Source: Bog-159 sp049516155
GTDB taxonomy: Bacteria; Acidobacteriota; Terriglobia; Bryobacterales; Bryobacteraceae
Length of the DNA stretch: 64,000 nt
NCBI GenBank assembly: GCA_049516155.1
Contig: JBEKTJ010000012.1
Span: forward strand, 1-64,000
Direction: 5' to 3'
Shown here: positions 27,336-36,377 of the stretch, piece by piece
Numbering within the stretch: position 1 is the stretch's first letter
Layout of the letters: every line of letters begins with the position of its first letter
Notes under the pieces: model-generated
The model's input: the letters and a program-made list of their open reading frames with translations, nothing else
Told to the model about the DNA's origin: nothing
Database searches by the model: none
Program-made: the position numbers and the translations under genes

Positions 27336-29434
27336 CAGCCCACCGTCACCAGGCCATACCGCCGCTGCCAATGATCGCGAATATACGCCACCGCCAGACG
27401 CAATTCCTCCTCACTCGGCGGATGGCTCACGAAATCCAGCGCCTCGCGCCGCGCCGCTTCCAGAATCTCCTTATCGCGCAGGATATTCGCCACCCGCAGC
27501 GACGGCAGGCCCGACTGTTTCGTGCCGAAGAACTCGCCCGGCCCACGCAGCTTCAGATCCATCTCCGCGATCAGGAATCCGTCGTTCGAATCCACCAGCG
27601 TGCGGATGCGTTCCTTCGCCGCATCGCTCATCCGCTCCGTGATCAGGATGCAATAGCTCTGCGCCGCCCCGCGTCCCACACGCCCGCGAAGCTGGTGAAG
27701 CTGCGCCAGCCCAAAGCGCTCCGCCTGCTCGATCGCCATCACCGTTGCGTTGGGCACGTCCACGCCCACCTCAATCACCGTGGTCGAAACCAAAATCTTG
27801 ATCTCGCCCTTCTTGAAGCGCTCCATGGTGGATTCCTTCTCGTCCGCCGGCAACCGGCCATGCATCAGCCCCACGGCGACGCCCGGAAACACTTCCCGCG
27901 ACAAATGTTCGTGCATCTTTTCGGCCGCCTTCATGGCATTGGTCTCCGATTCCTCAATCACCGGATACACCACGTACGCCTGCCGCCCCTCGTCGATCTG
28001 CTTCTTCACGAAGCTATAGACCTGTTCCGCATGATCGGCCGTAACATGCTTCGTCGCGATCGGCTTGCGTCCCGGCGGCATTTCGTCGATCACCGACACA
28101 TCCAAGTCGCCGTACAGCGTCAGCGCCAGCGTACGCGGAATGGGCGTCGCCGTCATCACCAGCACGTCGGGATGCACGCCCTTGCGCAGCAGCTCGAAGC
28201 GTTGCATCACGCCGAAGCGATGCTGCTCGTCCACAATCGCCAGGCCGAGTTTCGCGAACTCCACGTCCTTTTCGAGCAGCGCGTGCGTCCCGATCGCTAC
28301 GTGCACCAGTCCCGACGCGATCAGCTTCTTAAGCTGCCCCTTCTCCCGGCTGGTAAACGATCCGGTAAGCTGCACCACCACATAATCCAGGCGCGCCAGA
28401 AGTTGCTTGAAGTAGAAGTAATGTTGCGCTGCCAGGATCTCGGTGGGCGCCAGCACCGCCACTTGATACCCATTCTCGATCGCGATCACCGCCGCCTCCG
28501 CGGCCACGATGGTCTTGCCGCTGCCCACATCGCCTTGCAGCAGCCGGTTCATCGGCCGGGGCGCTTTCATATCTTGCGCAATCTCTCCCAGCACTCGCTT
28601 CTGCGCGCCAGTGGGCTTGAACGGCAGCATTGCCTTCACCCTCTCGCGCACACGGTCCGTCAGCTCGAATGAGATGCCGGGCATGGTGCGGGCCTTGCTG
28701 CGTTTCAATGCCACCCCGCATTCCAGCCAGAAAAATTCTTCGAAGATCAGCCGGAACTGCGCTTGCGACCGGAAGGCGTTCAGCAAGCGCATGTCCGTAT
28801 CCTGCGGTGGGAAATGCGTCTCCCGAATGGCGGTCCAGCGATCCGGCAGTTTCAACCGGCGCCGCACTTCCTCGGGAAGCTGATCCTCTACAGGAGGCAG
28901 CGATTCCAAGACGCGATGCACCATCGCCCGCAGCACCCGCGTGCTGATCTTCGACACCGCCTCATAAACCGGCACGACTCGCCCCAGATGCAAGGCCGCT
29001 TCCGCCGCCTCGTCATCGTCGGATAGAATCTCGAATTCCGGGTGCAACATGTTGAGCTGGCCGGAATAGCTGTCGAATTCCACTTTGCCGTAGAGCGCCA
29101 CCTTCTGGCCGGGCGCCAGCACGTTGGCCAAGTAGCCGCCATGAAACCACTTGCCCACCAGGATTCCGCGGGAGCGGTCGGTGAAGGAGGCTTCGAACAG
29201 CCCCAGGTTGCGCCGCTTGAACCCCGAAACGCTCGCGGAGCGCACCTCCGCGATGACGGTGGCCATCTCACCGGGCGCCAGTTCGTTGACCGCCTTCACG
29301 TTGCTGCGATCCTCGTAGCGGAACGGCACGTAGGCAAGCAGGTCCTCGACCGTGCTGAGACCCTTCGCCTCCAGCATGGCTGCGCGCGCGGGCCCGACGC
29401 CTTTGATGTAAGTGAGCGGAGTGGTGAGATCCAT
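27335..29434 (-). CDS. recG: ATP-dependent DNA helicase RecG
   Basis: Reverses stalled replication forks and migrates branched DNA. The 699-residue length is normal. Order: helix-hairpin start (TPLTYIKGVGPARAAML), wedge OB-fold domain, then the two helicase domains. Walker A is GDVGSGKTIVA, followed by ILAAQHYFYFKQL, the DEQHRFGVMQR box (motif II), TATPIPRTLALTLYGDLDVS, and the C-terminal motifs ATVMAIEQAERFGLAQLHQLRGRVGRG. It overlaps rsmD at its end. A divergent oxidoreductase gene starts 63 bp upstream of it. Confidence 0.97.
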   Translation of the reverse strand: MDLTTPLTYIKGVGPARAAMLEAKGLSTVEDLLAYVPFRYEDRSNVKAVNELAPGEMATVIAEVRSASVSGFKRRNLGLFEASFTDRSRGILVGKWFHGGYLANVLAPGQKVALYGKVEFDSYSGQLNMLHPEFEILSDDDEAAEAALHLGRVVPVYEAVSKISTRVLRAMVHRVLESLPPVEDQLPEEVRRRLKLPDRWTAIRETHFPPQDTDMRLLNAFRSQAQFRLIFEEFFWLECGVALKRSKARTMPGISFELTDRVRERVKAMLPFKPTGAQKRVLGEIAQDMKAPRPMNRLLQGDVGSGKTIVAAEAAVIAIENGYQVAVLAPTEILAAQHYFYFKQLLARLDYVVVQLTGSFTSREKGQLKKLIASGLVHVAIGTHALLEKDVEFAKLGLAIVDEQHRFGVMQRFELLRKGVHPDVLVMTATPIPRTLALTLYGDLDVSVIDEMPPGRKPIATKHVTADHAEQVYSFVKKQIDEGRQAYVVYPVIEESETNAMKAAEKMHEHLSREVFPGVAVGLMHGRLPADEKESTMERFKKGEIKILVSTTVIEVGVDVPNATVMAIEQAERFGLAQLHQLRGRVGRGAAQSYCILITERMSDAAKERIRTLVDSNDGFLIAEMDLKLRGPGEFFGTKQSGLPSLRVANILRDKEILEAARREALDFVSHPPSEEELRLAVAYIRDHWQRRYGLVTVG

Positions 29435-29497
29435 TTGTGTGGAGCAGGCGTTGCCTGCTGCGGCCTCGTGGCCGCCCGGCTGCGCTTTCAGTGTACA

Positions 29498-30442
29498 ATG
29501 CCGGAAGTGAAGCTCACCGTTTTCTTATTTCTTTGCACCATCCCTGCCTGCGCTGTCACGCTACGTCTCGGCATTATCGGCACCGACACATCGCACGTCA
29601 CCGCCTTCACCCAAATCCTGAACGACGAATCCTCACCCGATCATGTGCCGGGCGGCCGGGTAGTGGCTGCATACAAAGGCGGTAGCGCGGACATTGAGTC
29701 CAGCGCCACCCGCGTGGACAAATTCGCCGACGAACTGCGCACGAAGTGGAGAGTGCGCTTTTACACCACCATTCCGGAGATGTGCCGGGATGTGGACGCC
29801 GTGCTGCTCGAAAGCGTGGATGGCCGCGTCCACCTGGCGCAGGCCCGCGCCGTGATCGCCGCGCACAAGCCGCTGTTCATCGATAAGCCGCTGGCCTCCA
29901 CGCTGGAGGATGCCCGCGAAATCGCCCGCCTGGCCAGCGAGGCGGGCGTGCCGTGGTTCAGCGCTTCCAGCTTGCGCTTCGGCGAAATCGCCGAGACGAT
30001 GAAGTTCGCCGACGCCACCGGTGTGGAAACTTGGGGACCCGGACCCCTGGAGCCGCACCACCGGCTCGATCTATCCTGGTACGCCATCCATCCCGTCGAA
30101 CTGCTGTACACGCTGATGGGTCCGGGCTGCGAAGAAGTCAGCCGCATTTTTTCGCCGGATGCGGACGTCATCGTGGGCCGCTGGAAAGACGGCCGCATCG
30201 GCACGGTGCGCGCGCTGCGCCCCTACAGCGACTATGGCGCGGTGGTTTTCCGCCCCAAGCAAATCGTGGAAAGCCCGTCGCGCCCCGCCGACAGTTACCG
30301 CGCGCTGCTGGTGGAGGTGATGAAATTCTTTGAAACCGGACAGCCGCCCGTGCCCAACCGGGAAACGCTGGAGATCTTCGCCTTCATGGATGCCGCACAG
30401 CGCAGCAAGGATGAGGGCGGCAAGCCGATGCGCTTACGCTAG
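29498..30442 (+). CDS. Exported Gfo/Idh/MocA-type oxidoreductase
   Basis: A 314-residue NAD(P)-dependent dehydrogenase of the Gfo/Idh/MocA family. A signal-like start (MPEVKLTVFLFLCTIPACAV) precedes the Rossmann strand LRLGIIGTDTSHV. The family motif is HKPLFIDKPLA (EKP replaced by DKP, common in the group), and the sugar-binding part begins after SLRFGEIAETM. The short length (about 315 residues) and the TDTSHVTAFTQIL start mark a subgroup found mostly in Acidobacteriota and Planctomycetota; its substrate is unknown to me. The long open frame from 29042 is an overlap with recG and is not the gene. The RBS is poor (no clear AGGAG upstream). Confidence 0.85.
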   Translation: MPEVKLTVFLFLCTIPACAVTLRLGIIGTDTSHVTAFTQILNDESSPDHVPGGRVVAAYKGGSADIESSATRVDKFADELRTKWRVRFYTTIPEMCRDVDAVLLESVDGRVHLAQARAVIAAHKPLFIDKPLASTLEDAREIARLASEAGVPWFSASSLRFGEIAETMKFADATGVETWGPGPLEPHHRLDLSWYAIHPVELLYTLMGPGCEEVSRIFSPDADVIVGRWKDGRIGTVRALRPYSDYGAVVFRPKQIVESPSRPADSYRALLVEVMKFFETGQPPVPNRETLEIFAFMDAAQRSKDEGGKPMRLR

Positions 30443-30472
30443 CCAATGCGGTTACCATAGAAGACTACTCTT

Positions 30473-31243
30473 ATGCCAAATCTGCTGGAGGGCAAGCTGG
30501 CCCTCATTCTCGGAATCGCGAACAAATGGAGCTTGGCCTATGCTATCGCGCAAGCCTTCTGGCGTGAAGGAGCTACCTTAGCCCTTACCTATTTGGGCGA
30601 CCGCCAGAAGGTGGCCATTGAAGAGATGTCCGCAGGCCTGCCGGTGGCCGGCATCTGGCCATGCGACGTGACCAAGGAGGAGGATCTGCTGGCGCTCACT
30701 GAATCGCTGCGCGCCCTGGACCGCCCCTTGAACGCCGTGGTACACAGCCTGGCCTTCGCCAACCGCGATGACTTATCGCGCCCATTCGTCGAAACCGGAC
30801 GTTCAGGCTTTCTTCTGGCGCAAGAGGTCAGCGCTTATTCCCTGGTGGCGGTCGCGCGCGCCACCACCCCCTTGATGACGGCGGGCGGCGCGCTGATGAC
30901 CCTCACCTACCTGGGATCCACGCGCGTGGTGCCGAACTACAACGCGATGGGCGTCGCGAAAGCGTCGCTCGAAGCCTCGGTGCGCTATCTCGCCAGCGAT
31001 CTGGGGCCGCAGCGTATTCGGGTGAACGCCATCTCGGCGGGGCCCGTTAAGACGGCATCGGCGCGCGCCATCAAGGACTTCACCAGCATCCTCGACTATG
31101 TCGCGCAGCGTTCGCCGTTGCGCCGCAATACCGATCCCGCCGAAGTTGCGGATACCGCCGTGTTCCTGGCCAGCGATCTGGGCCGCGGCGTCACCGGCAA
31201 TACCATCTTCGTAGACGCCGGTATTCAGATCATGGGTTTATAG
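30473..31243 (+). CDS. fabI: Enoyl-[acyl-carrier-protein] reductase (NADH)
   Basis: Reduces trans-2-enoyl-ACP in the last step of each fatty acid elongation round. The 256-residue protein has the FabI cofactor start LILGIANKWSLAYAIAQ and the catalytic triad at the same numbers as E. coli: Tyr146 in LTYLGS, Tyr156 in PNYNAMG and Lys163 in VAKASLE. The ARAIKDF segment is the flexible substrate-binding loop that triclosan orders in known enzymes. The gene starts 30 bp after the oxidoreductase and is followed at 12 bp by the EgtD-like gene, so all three are probably co-transcribed. Confidence 0.96.
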   Translation: MPNLLEGKLALILGIANKWSLAYAIAQAFWREGATLALTYLGDRQKVAIEEMSAGLPVAGIWPCDVTKEEDLLALTESLRALDRPLNAVVHSLAFANRDDLSRPFVETGRSGFLLAQEVSAYSLVAVARATTPLMTAGGALMTLTYLGSTRVVPNYNAMGVAKASLEASVRYLASDLGPQRIRVNAISAGPVKTASARAIKDFTSILDYVAQRSPLRRNTDPAEVADTAVFLASDLGRGVTGNTIFVDAGIQIMGL

Positions 31244-31255
31244 TTAAGTAGACCC

Positions 31256-32179
31256 ATGAAGATTGAAGTCGTCCTGACTGAAGCGGAGATTATCCAAGAG
31301 CTTACCGAGGCAGTGGAAGCGCGCGACCTCCCCGAGAAATTCTTCTACTGGAGCCCGCTGGCGGTGCGCGCATGGTTGGCCCGCGCGGCCGATCCTGCAT
31401 TCGGCGATCTACGGCGATGCTGGAAGGAACTCGCCACCAAAACCAACTGGTTGCTCGAACCCTTTGTCGAGCGTTTGCCGGTAATCAGTTTCGGCGCCGG
31501 CGATGGCTCGACCGACCGCCTGCTGCTCGACGTAGTCCAATATGCCGGGCGCGAACTGAGATATTATCCCGTGGATGCCAGCCAAGCGCTGCTGGAAACG
31601 GCCTGCGCCGCCGCCGAAGATCTGGATATTGAAACCGCCGGCGTGAAGGCGGATATCTCCAGTCCTATGCACCTGGTTTTCGCCACCGACGCCGCCGAAT
31701 CGCCCAAGCTATTGCTGATGTCCGGCAACACCCTGGGCGGTTTCGATCCGCTGGACCACGTGAAGCACATGGCGCAGTGCCTGCATGGCGACGACCGGCT
31801 GATCCTGGACGCCGAGATTTATCATACTAACGGATCCGCGCCGAACCTGAACGCGATGGTGCAGTTCGCGTTCGCCCCCCTGGCGGCGCTGGGAGTCTCC
31901 GCCGACGACGGAGAGGTACGATTCGAACATAAACGCGACAAAAGCATCGGCGGCCTGCATGTAACCGCCTCGTATTTCCGCCCGGATCGAGACCTGCGCA
32001 TTGCCACACCGGCTCACGAAGTGCTGGTGGAGCGGGGCGAGCATATCAACCTAAACTTCAACTACAGATTCACCGCGGAGGCTCTGCGCGAGTTGCTGGT
32101 GGAGCGCGGCGGGCTGCGGATTCTGGAAGAAATCCCCAGCCCGGATGGCCGGTACATGCTGGTCGTCTGTTCGCGGTAG
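31256..32179 (+). CDS. EgtD-like SAM-dependent methyltransferase (Methyltransf_33)
   Basis: A 307-residue protein of the histidine-specific methyltransferase fold known from ergothioneine enzyme EgtD. The SAM site is VISFGAGDGSTDRLLLD (the EgtD group has a similar LGSGSxxKxxxLL). LRYYPVDASQALLETA, LLLMSGNTLGGFDP and the C-terminal INLNFNYRFTAEALRELL follow the family order. The segment before the last helices (EHKRDKSIGGLHVTASYF) differs from histidine-binding EgtD members, so the substrate may be another amine. No egtB or other ergothioneine gene is nearby. It is the last gene before the tRNA. Confidence 0.75.
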   Translation: MKIEVVLTEAEIIQELTEAVEARDLPEKFFYWSPLAVRAWLARAADPAFGDLRRCWKELATKTNWLLEPFVERLPVISFGAGDGSTDRLLLDVVQYAGRELRYYPVDASQALLETACAAAEDLDIETAGVKADISSPMHLVFATDAAESPKLLLMSGNTLGGFDPLDHVKHMAQCLHGDDRLILDAEIYHTNGSAPNLNAMVQFAFAPLAALGVSADDGEVRFEHKRDKSIGGLHVTASYFRPDRDLRIATPAHEVLVERGEHINLNFNYRFTAEALRELLVERGGLRILEEIPSPDGRYMLVVCSR

Positions 32180-32193
32180 AATTGTTCAGGTGC

Positions 32194-32270
32194 GCGCCCG
32201 TAGCTCAGTTGGATAGAGCGGCTGGCTTCGAACCAGTAGGCCGGGGGTTCGAGTCCCTCCGGGCGCACCA
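32194..32270 (+). tRNA. tRNA-Arg, anticodon UCG
   Basis: A 77-base cloverleaf including an encoded CCA end. The acceptor stem GCGCCCG pairs with CGGGCGC, the D arm is GCTC-AGTTGGAT-AGAGC, the anticodon arm is GCTGG-CTTCGAA-CCAGT with one terminal G-U pair, and the T arm is GGGGG-TTCGAGT-CCCTC. The anticodon loop CUUCGAA places UCG at positions 34-36, which reads CGA arginine codons. A run of five T follows one base after the CCA end. Confidence 0.95.
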
Positions 32271-32549
32271 GTTTTTCAGCGAGGTCGGCGAAGTGTTAAG
32301 AAATGTGCTTCGGGCTCATCGCGATCTTCGACTCCGATACAATGCCGCGGGATCGCCGGGCGCAGCTTGAGGCGGCCGTGGTTGCTTCCGGCCGGCGCCT
32401 GAGGCACGCCGGATATTTCCGTGCGTTCGAATGGAACGCGATAGCGCCCGAGGTCACCGAGCGGGGTGCGCGCCGCGATGGATGATTGAGGCTTCAGGGG
32501 CTGAATGAACAGTTCCAGGAGGAGGCGGCGCTGCCGAGCCTTTCCAGTC

Positions 32550-32747
32550 CTAGCTAGAATCCTTCGACAGATGCTTTCGAATCTTGGCGATGTCTTCATG
32601 GGAGGGAGGCCAGTCCGTGTCGCAGGTATTACAGTGGAACACCAACGCACCGGTTTTCAGCGCTTCTTCGAATCCTTCCCGACTGAATGTCACTGTCTGG
32701 TTGTGGTCGTTCGGACAAACAATCTCGAAATCCATCCGGTCGCTCAT
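32550..32747 (-). CDS. Small zinc-ribbon-like protein
   Basis: A 65-residue protein starting MSDRMDFEIVCPNDHNQTVTF. The pairs C-x-x-x-H (CPNDH) and C-x-x-C (CNTC), about 30 residues apart, suggest a four-ligand zinc site, though one side would use His. The ATG is preceded by AGGAGG only three bases away, with AGGA cores at a normal distance, so this start is well supported. No function is known; the gene stands alone in a stretch poor in genes next to the tRNA. It is kept because its composition and start signal look real. Confidence 0.7.
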   Translation of the reverse strand: MSDRMDFEIVCPNDHNQTVTFSREGFEEALKTGALVFHCNTCDTDWPPSHEDIAKIRKHLSKDSS

Positions 32748-33135
32748 TTGCCTCCTATTGATCGGCCAAACCGCCTTTGCCCTTGCTCGAACGGTGCCGT
32801 CGATCCTTGATGGTAACGCGAATGGTGATTCGCCGATTAGACATTGACCTGCAGGGCGATCATGCGCGGCGAGCGGACGTGGCCCATCGTGCGCACGGAA
32901 GCGGCCGCGTTTTCCCACCATCGTTCCGGCGCACCCGCCGCCCGGCGCGATGACCACGCCCCAGCGGCTGGCGCCGAAGGTGGGCGCAGGGCAGGCCGCG
33001 GGCGACACGCCGCCAGCACCGGCGTCCGTGCCCTACCGCGATGCACCACCAGCCGAGCGACGCGGCTGGGACTGCCGATTACGTTCTACAGAGGTTGGTT
33101 CGGCGAGTTGGCGGCGAGATTCGACCCAGTCTGTA
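32748..33135. other. Stretch without a convincing gene
   Basis: This 388-base gap lies between the small zinc-ribbon gene and the end of the fibre-like gene. Open frames exist on both strands (for example one starting at 32844), but they are rich in Arg and Ala, lack a start signal, and show no family pattern. It may hold the promoter of the zinc-ribbon gene. Confidence 0.5.
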
Positions 33136-34563
33136 TTACTGCAACGTCACCAGCACTTGAATCACGCCGTTGCCCTCAGCCAGCGATTCCATGGCCTTGC
33201 CGACCACCGCACCCAGCATGCGGCCACGATCCGTTCCCTTCATCGCGTAGCCCGCCCGGGAAGACGCCACCAGCAGGTCGCCCACGCCAATCGCGCCGTT
33301 CTCTGCGGTCACTTTGCACGGCACGATGCCAACCACCGCCAGCGGGACTTCGCTGGCGAGCGTAGAGTCGTCCATCGCGTGGGTGGTCGCTAGGATGCCC
33401 GGCTTGGTCGAAAAGATGCCCGCCACGCGCATCGAGTAAGCGTCTTGTGAGCGCTCCAAACGCCGGTTCCCCGTAGGATCGATGGCCAGCAGGTCTCCCG
33501 GCTCGTATCGTGCATGATCGCCGCGCACCGCGACGGATTCGGCGAAATCGGCGCCGCCGGTCTGCGTGCCGCCGTCGAAGTAGCCCTTGCCCGTCGCGTC
33601 CACTCGAAATACATTCGTGCCGTTATTTTGCCCCACGAGTACGTTGCCGCCGGCCACGCTGTTGAAGACTCCGGCCGTGCCGGCAGGGCTGTAGTCGTAA
33701 ACCACGATCCCGATCGTATTGCCTGTGGTGGAGCTGGCGTCAAATAGTCCGGCGGTGCCGCTGGAACTCGAGTCATAGACTGCCAGACCGGTTGTCGAGC
33801 CGGTGGTGGAAGTAGCTTGAAAAACTCCACCGGTGCCACTGGTGCTGTAGTCATAAGCCTCCACGCCAACCGTTTGGCCCGTCGTAGACGTAGCGAAGGC
33901 CGAGATTCCAATATCGATGGGTCCGTTACCGACTCCTTCCAGGCCATAGCTCAGATTGGTCGCATTGCCGGTGGCGTCTCCGCGCACGCCGATGCCGCCC
34001 GGACCGTACGCGATGCCCTGTACTCCACGCTGGCCGGTGCTGGTGGTGGCCACGGCTTGGCCGAACACTCCGACGCCCGACGGGTTGTAATCGGTGCCAA
34101 GCACCCCCGACGTGTTGCCGCTGGCGCCGTTGGAGGTGCCGGAGACTCCCGCCGCTAGTGTCCCTGCGGCAGTCGCGTCGCTGTTCACGATTCCCAAGAT
34201 GCCATACGCAGTGCCGGACGTCGCCTTCGAGTCTCCATAGATGGCCGGCGTTCCCGCGGTATTGGTGGTCTCCACATCCAGTTGCCCGCTGGGAGCAGTT
34301 GTACCGAGGCCCACTTTACCGGCGGTCTGATATAGCGAGGAATTACCGAGTGCGCTGGTGGATGTCCACTTGGCGACGTAGCCCGTGTTTCCGCTTCCAG
34401 TGATCGTATCCGGGGTGACGGTCTCACTGACTTTCGGCGCCGATTTTCCTGCGTTGCTATTATCCTCGGCTGCCGCGGGCGGCAACCCGAGTGTCATGGT
34501 CAGTGTTGTAATTGTGAAAACTGTGACGATGGTTACCTTGCGAGTCCTGAACCGATTGTTCAT
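33136..34563 (-). CDS. Exported fibre-like repeat protein
   Basis: A 475-residue secreted protein. The start MNNRFRTRKVTIVTVFTITTLTMTLGL is a signal peptide, with AAGGAGGGG placed eight bases upstream. After a phage-tail-like stretch (SALGNSSLYQTAGKVGLGTTAPSG, a common marker of tail fibres), repeats such as GVGVFGQA and GVFQATSTTGSTTGLAVYDSS form a glycine-rich fibre, probably trimeric. The C-terminal part (GGADFAESVAVRG, YEPGDLLAIDPTG, then GVIQVLVTLQ) is a compact head domain seen in many acidobacterial and cyanobacterial proteins. A binding role at the surface is inferred. No intramolecular chaperone motif is seen. Confidence 0.8.
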   Translation of the reverse strand: MNNRFRTRKVTIVTVFTITTLTMTLGLPPAAAEDNSNAGKSAPKVSETVTPDTITGSGNTGYVAKWTSTSALGNSSLYQTAGKVGLGTTAPSGQLDVETTNTAGTPAIYGDSKATSGTAYGILGIVNSDATAAGTLAAGVSGTSNGASGNTSGVLGTDYNPSGVGVFGQAVATTSTGQRGVQGIAYGPGGIGVRGDATGNATNLSYGLEGVGNGPIDIGISAFATSTTGQTVGVEAYDYSTSGTGGVFQATSTTGSTTGLAVYDSSSSGTAGLFDASSTTGNTIGIVVYDYSPAGTAGVFNSVAGGNVLVGQNNGTNVFRVDATGKGYFDGGTQTGGADFAESVAVRGDHARYEPGDLLAIDPTGNRRLERSQDAYSMRVAGIFSTKPGILATTHAMDDSTLASEVPLAVVGIVPCKVTAENGAIGVGDLLVASSRAGYAMKGTDRGRMLGAVVGKAMESLAEGNGVIQVLVTLQ

Positions 34564-34730
34564 ACGAGTTTCCCCTCCTTGGGGAGTCGAACCAGGAAAG
34601 TGACTAGGGCAATTATACATCGGGGCGCGTTTTTCGAGAGCCCTTGCGCGGTACTCTTCCAGTACTAGACGGGCTGGGCCAAACGCGGTGACCACGCCCG
34701 AGCGAATGGCACGGCGGTGTGCAAGCGGAT

Positions 34731-35582
34731 TCAGCGGAATGCCGCGGCGTTCTCCTGAGCCCAGTGGTCGAACGTAACCGGTTTGCGGCCAAGGACACGT
34801 TCGACCGTGTCCGTCACGGCCGCGAGGCGCCCCTCGCGAATGGCCCGGAAAATAGACAAGCGTGCTTCCACAAGGGGCGGCGGAGCGTTCCAGGCGACCT
34901 GCTGTTGCCGCGTCTCTTCGTCGGAAAGCGGTTCGAACCTGACCGGCTTACCGATTGCAGCGCCGATCTTCGCACCCATCTCGCCGTAGCTTAGCGCCTC
35001 CGGTCCAGTAATCGGCAGTGAAATCCCGACATATCCCGGCATGGTCAATGCGTTCGTGACGACAGCGGCGATATCGTCGGAATGAATGAAGGGGATCTTG
35101 CCGTCGCCCGTAGCCGAGCGCACAACGCCTTCGGCCTTGATCGATCTCGCCCACCAGAGAGCGTTTACCATAAATCCGGACGGCTGGACGAAGGTGAATG
35201 GGATCCCGCTCGCGCGGACGGCGGCCTCGCCCCGCGCATGCCATACCCCCGTTCCGACATTTTGCTCCCGCGCGTCGTACGAAGACAGTTTGACGAGGTG
35301 TTTCACGCCCGCGGTGTTTGCCGTTTTCGCTGCCAATTCATCAAGCGCCGCCAGTTTATCGCCTGAATTGACCAAAAACAGAGCGTCCGCTCCCGCAAGC
35401 GCCGGCTCTAGCGTTTTGGCATCCGCCAGATCGCCAACGAAGACATCGACGCGGCTCCCGTAGTGCGCCCGCGCCTTGTCCCCATCGCGCACAAAGATTC
35501 TCGGCCGGTCGCCACGCGCGATCAGGCGCTCGACCACGCGCGATCCGACGTTTCCCGTCGCGCCGGTAATGAGGTAGATCAT
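34731..35582 (-). CDS. NmrA-type NAD(P)-binding protein
   Basis: A 283-residue NAD(P)H-binding protein of the atypical SDR/NmrA group. The nucleotide motif is ITGATGNVGSRVVERL at the start, followed by VFVRDGDKARAHYG and the HSDDIAAVVTNAL motif of the quinone-reductase-like or epimerase-like members (QOR2 type). The active-site YxxxK is absent, as in the group. ATG at 35582 with AAGGAGC upstream is well supported. It is divergent from a TetR regulator 165 bp away, which is the usual pair in which the regulator controls the reductase in response to an electrophile or drug. Confidence 0.88.
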   Translation of the reverse strand: MIYLITGATGNVGSRVVERLIARGDRPRIFVRDGDKARAHYGSRVDVFVGDLADAKTLEPALAGADALFLVNSGDKLAALDELAAKTANTAGVKHLVKLSSYDAREQNVGTGVWHARGEAAVRASGIPFTFVQPSGFMVNALWWARSIKAEGVVRSATGDGKIPFIHSDDIAAVVTNALTMPGYVGISLPITGPEALSYGEMGAKIGAAIGKPVRFEPLSDEETRQQQVAWNAPPPLVEARLSIFRAIREGRLAAVTDTVERVLGRKPVTFDHWAQENAAAFR

Positions 35583-35747
35583 AAATGCTCCTTTAGGGGC
35601 CATCAACTCACAAGTTATACGATTGCTCAGATATACTTCTAGGGTCACACGTAAGCTGCGCTCTGTATACTCGCTTTTGAAACGGGCGCTTCCATAGTGT
35701 TTCCACACGGATGCGAAGGAAAGTAGACACTAGCTCATATTTGTCTT

Positions 35748-36377
35748 ATGCTCGTTCTCATGAAGCCCAAGGCCAGAAAGTTCCCCCATCGCCGCAAGCC
35801 TAAACAGCGACGGGCACGGCACACCGTCGAAGCGATTCTCGACGCCGTGATACGGCTGCTGAAACGCGAGGGCGTTAAGGCGGTCACCACAAACCGCATC
35901 GCAGAGGTTGCGGGCATCAGTATCGGCTCGGTCTACCAATACTTCCCGGACAAGCGCGCGATCTTCGTCGCGCTGCACGAACGCCATGTTGAAGAGATCG
36001 ATCGGGTGGTTGAGACCAAGCTGGTCGCGCATGCCGCATCGCCGCTCGATACGCTCGTGCGCGCCATGGTCGAGGCGATGGTCGAAGTCCATGCACTCGA
36101 CCCGGAGCTCTACGAGTTGCTGCTAACCGAGGTTCCGCATAGGGCGCAAGGGGAGCGGGACTTCGCCGTTCGCCTTCACGGCGCCTTCAGGCTGGCGATC
36201 GCATCGAGAGCACATGAACTCAAGACCCCCCGCGACCTGGACACGGTGGTTTTTATCGTGACTCATATGGTCGAAGCTCTTTCCCATGGCGCAGTGCTTC
36301 GGAGACCGCCCCGCCTGTCGCTGGCGGAGGCGAAGGAGGAAGCGGCACGGGCAGTGTTGGCCTACTTGCACGCGTAA
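35748..36377 (+). CDS. TetR/AcrR-family transcriptional regulator
   Basis: A 209-residue repressor. The helix-turn-helix domain is near residues 25-70: RHTVEAILDAVIRLLKREG, then TTNRIAEVAGISIGSVYQYFPDKRAI, the family signature. The rest is the helical ligand-binding part, with HALDPELYELLLTEVPH. It is divergent from the NmrA-type reductase, and the 165-base space between them should hold the operator; no clear palindrome was found by eye. An inner ATG at 35760 would shorten the protein by four residues. Confidence 0.9.
   Translation: MLVLMKPKARKFPHRRKPKQRRARHTVEAILDAVIRLLKREGVKAVTTNRIAEVAGISIGSVYQYFPDKRAIFVALHERHVEEIDRVVETKLVAHAASPLDTLVRAMVEAMVEVHALDPELYELLLTEVPHRAQGERDFAVRLHGAFRLAIASRAHELKTPRDLDTVVFIVTHMVEALSHGAVLRRPPRLSLAEAKEEAARAVLAYLHA

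Noticed and set aside
29042..29497. Upstream extension of the Gfo/Idh gene
   Set aside because: It lies fully inside recG on the other strand and has the composition of a shadow frame; the signal peptide starts at 29498.
32844..33365. Plus-strand frame of 173 residues
   Set aside because: It is Arg/Ala/His-rich, has no ribosome site, and its second half is antisense to the fibre-like gene.
35583..35747. Operator palindrome between the TetR gene and the NmrA-type gene
   Set aside because: An operator is expected, but no convincing inverted repeat was found by eye.
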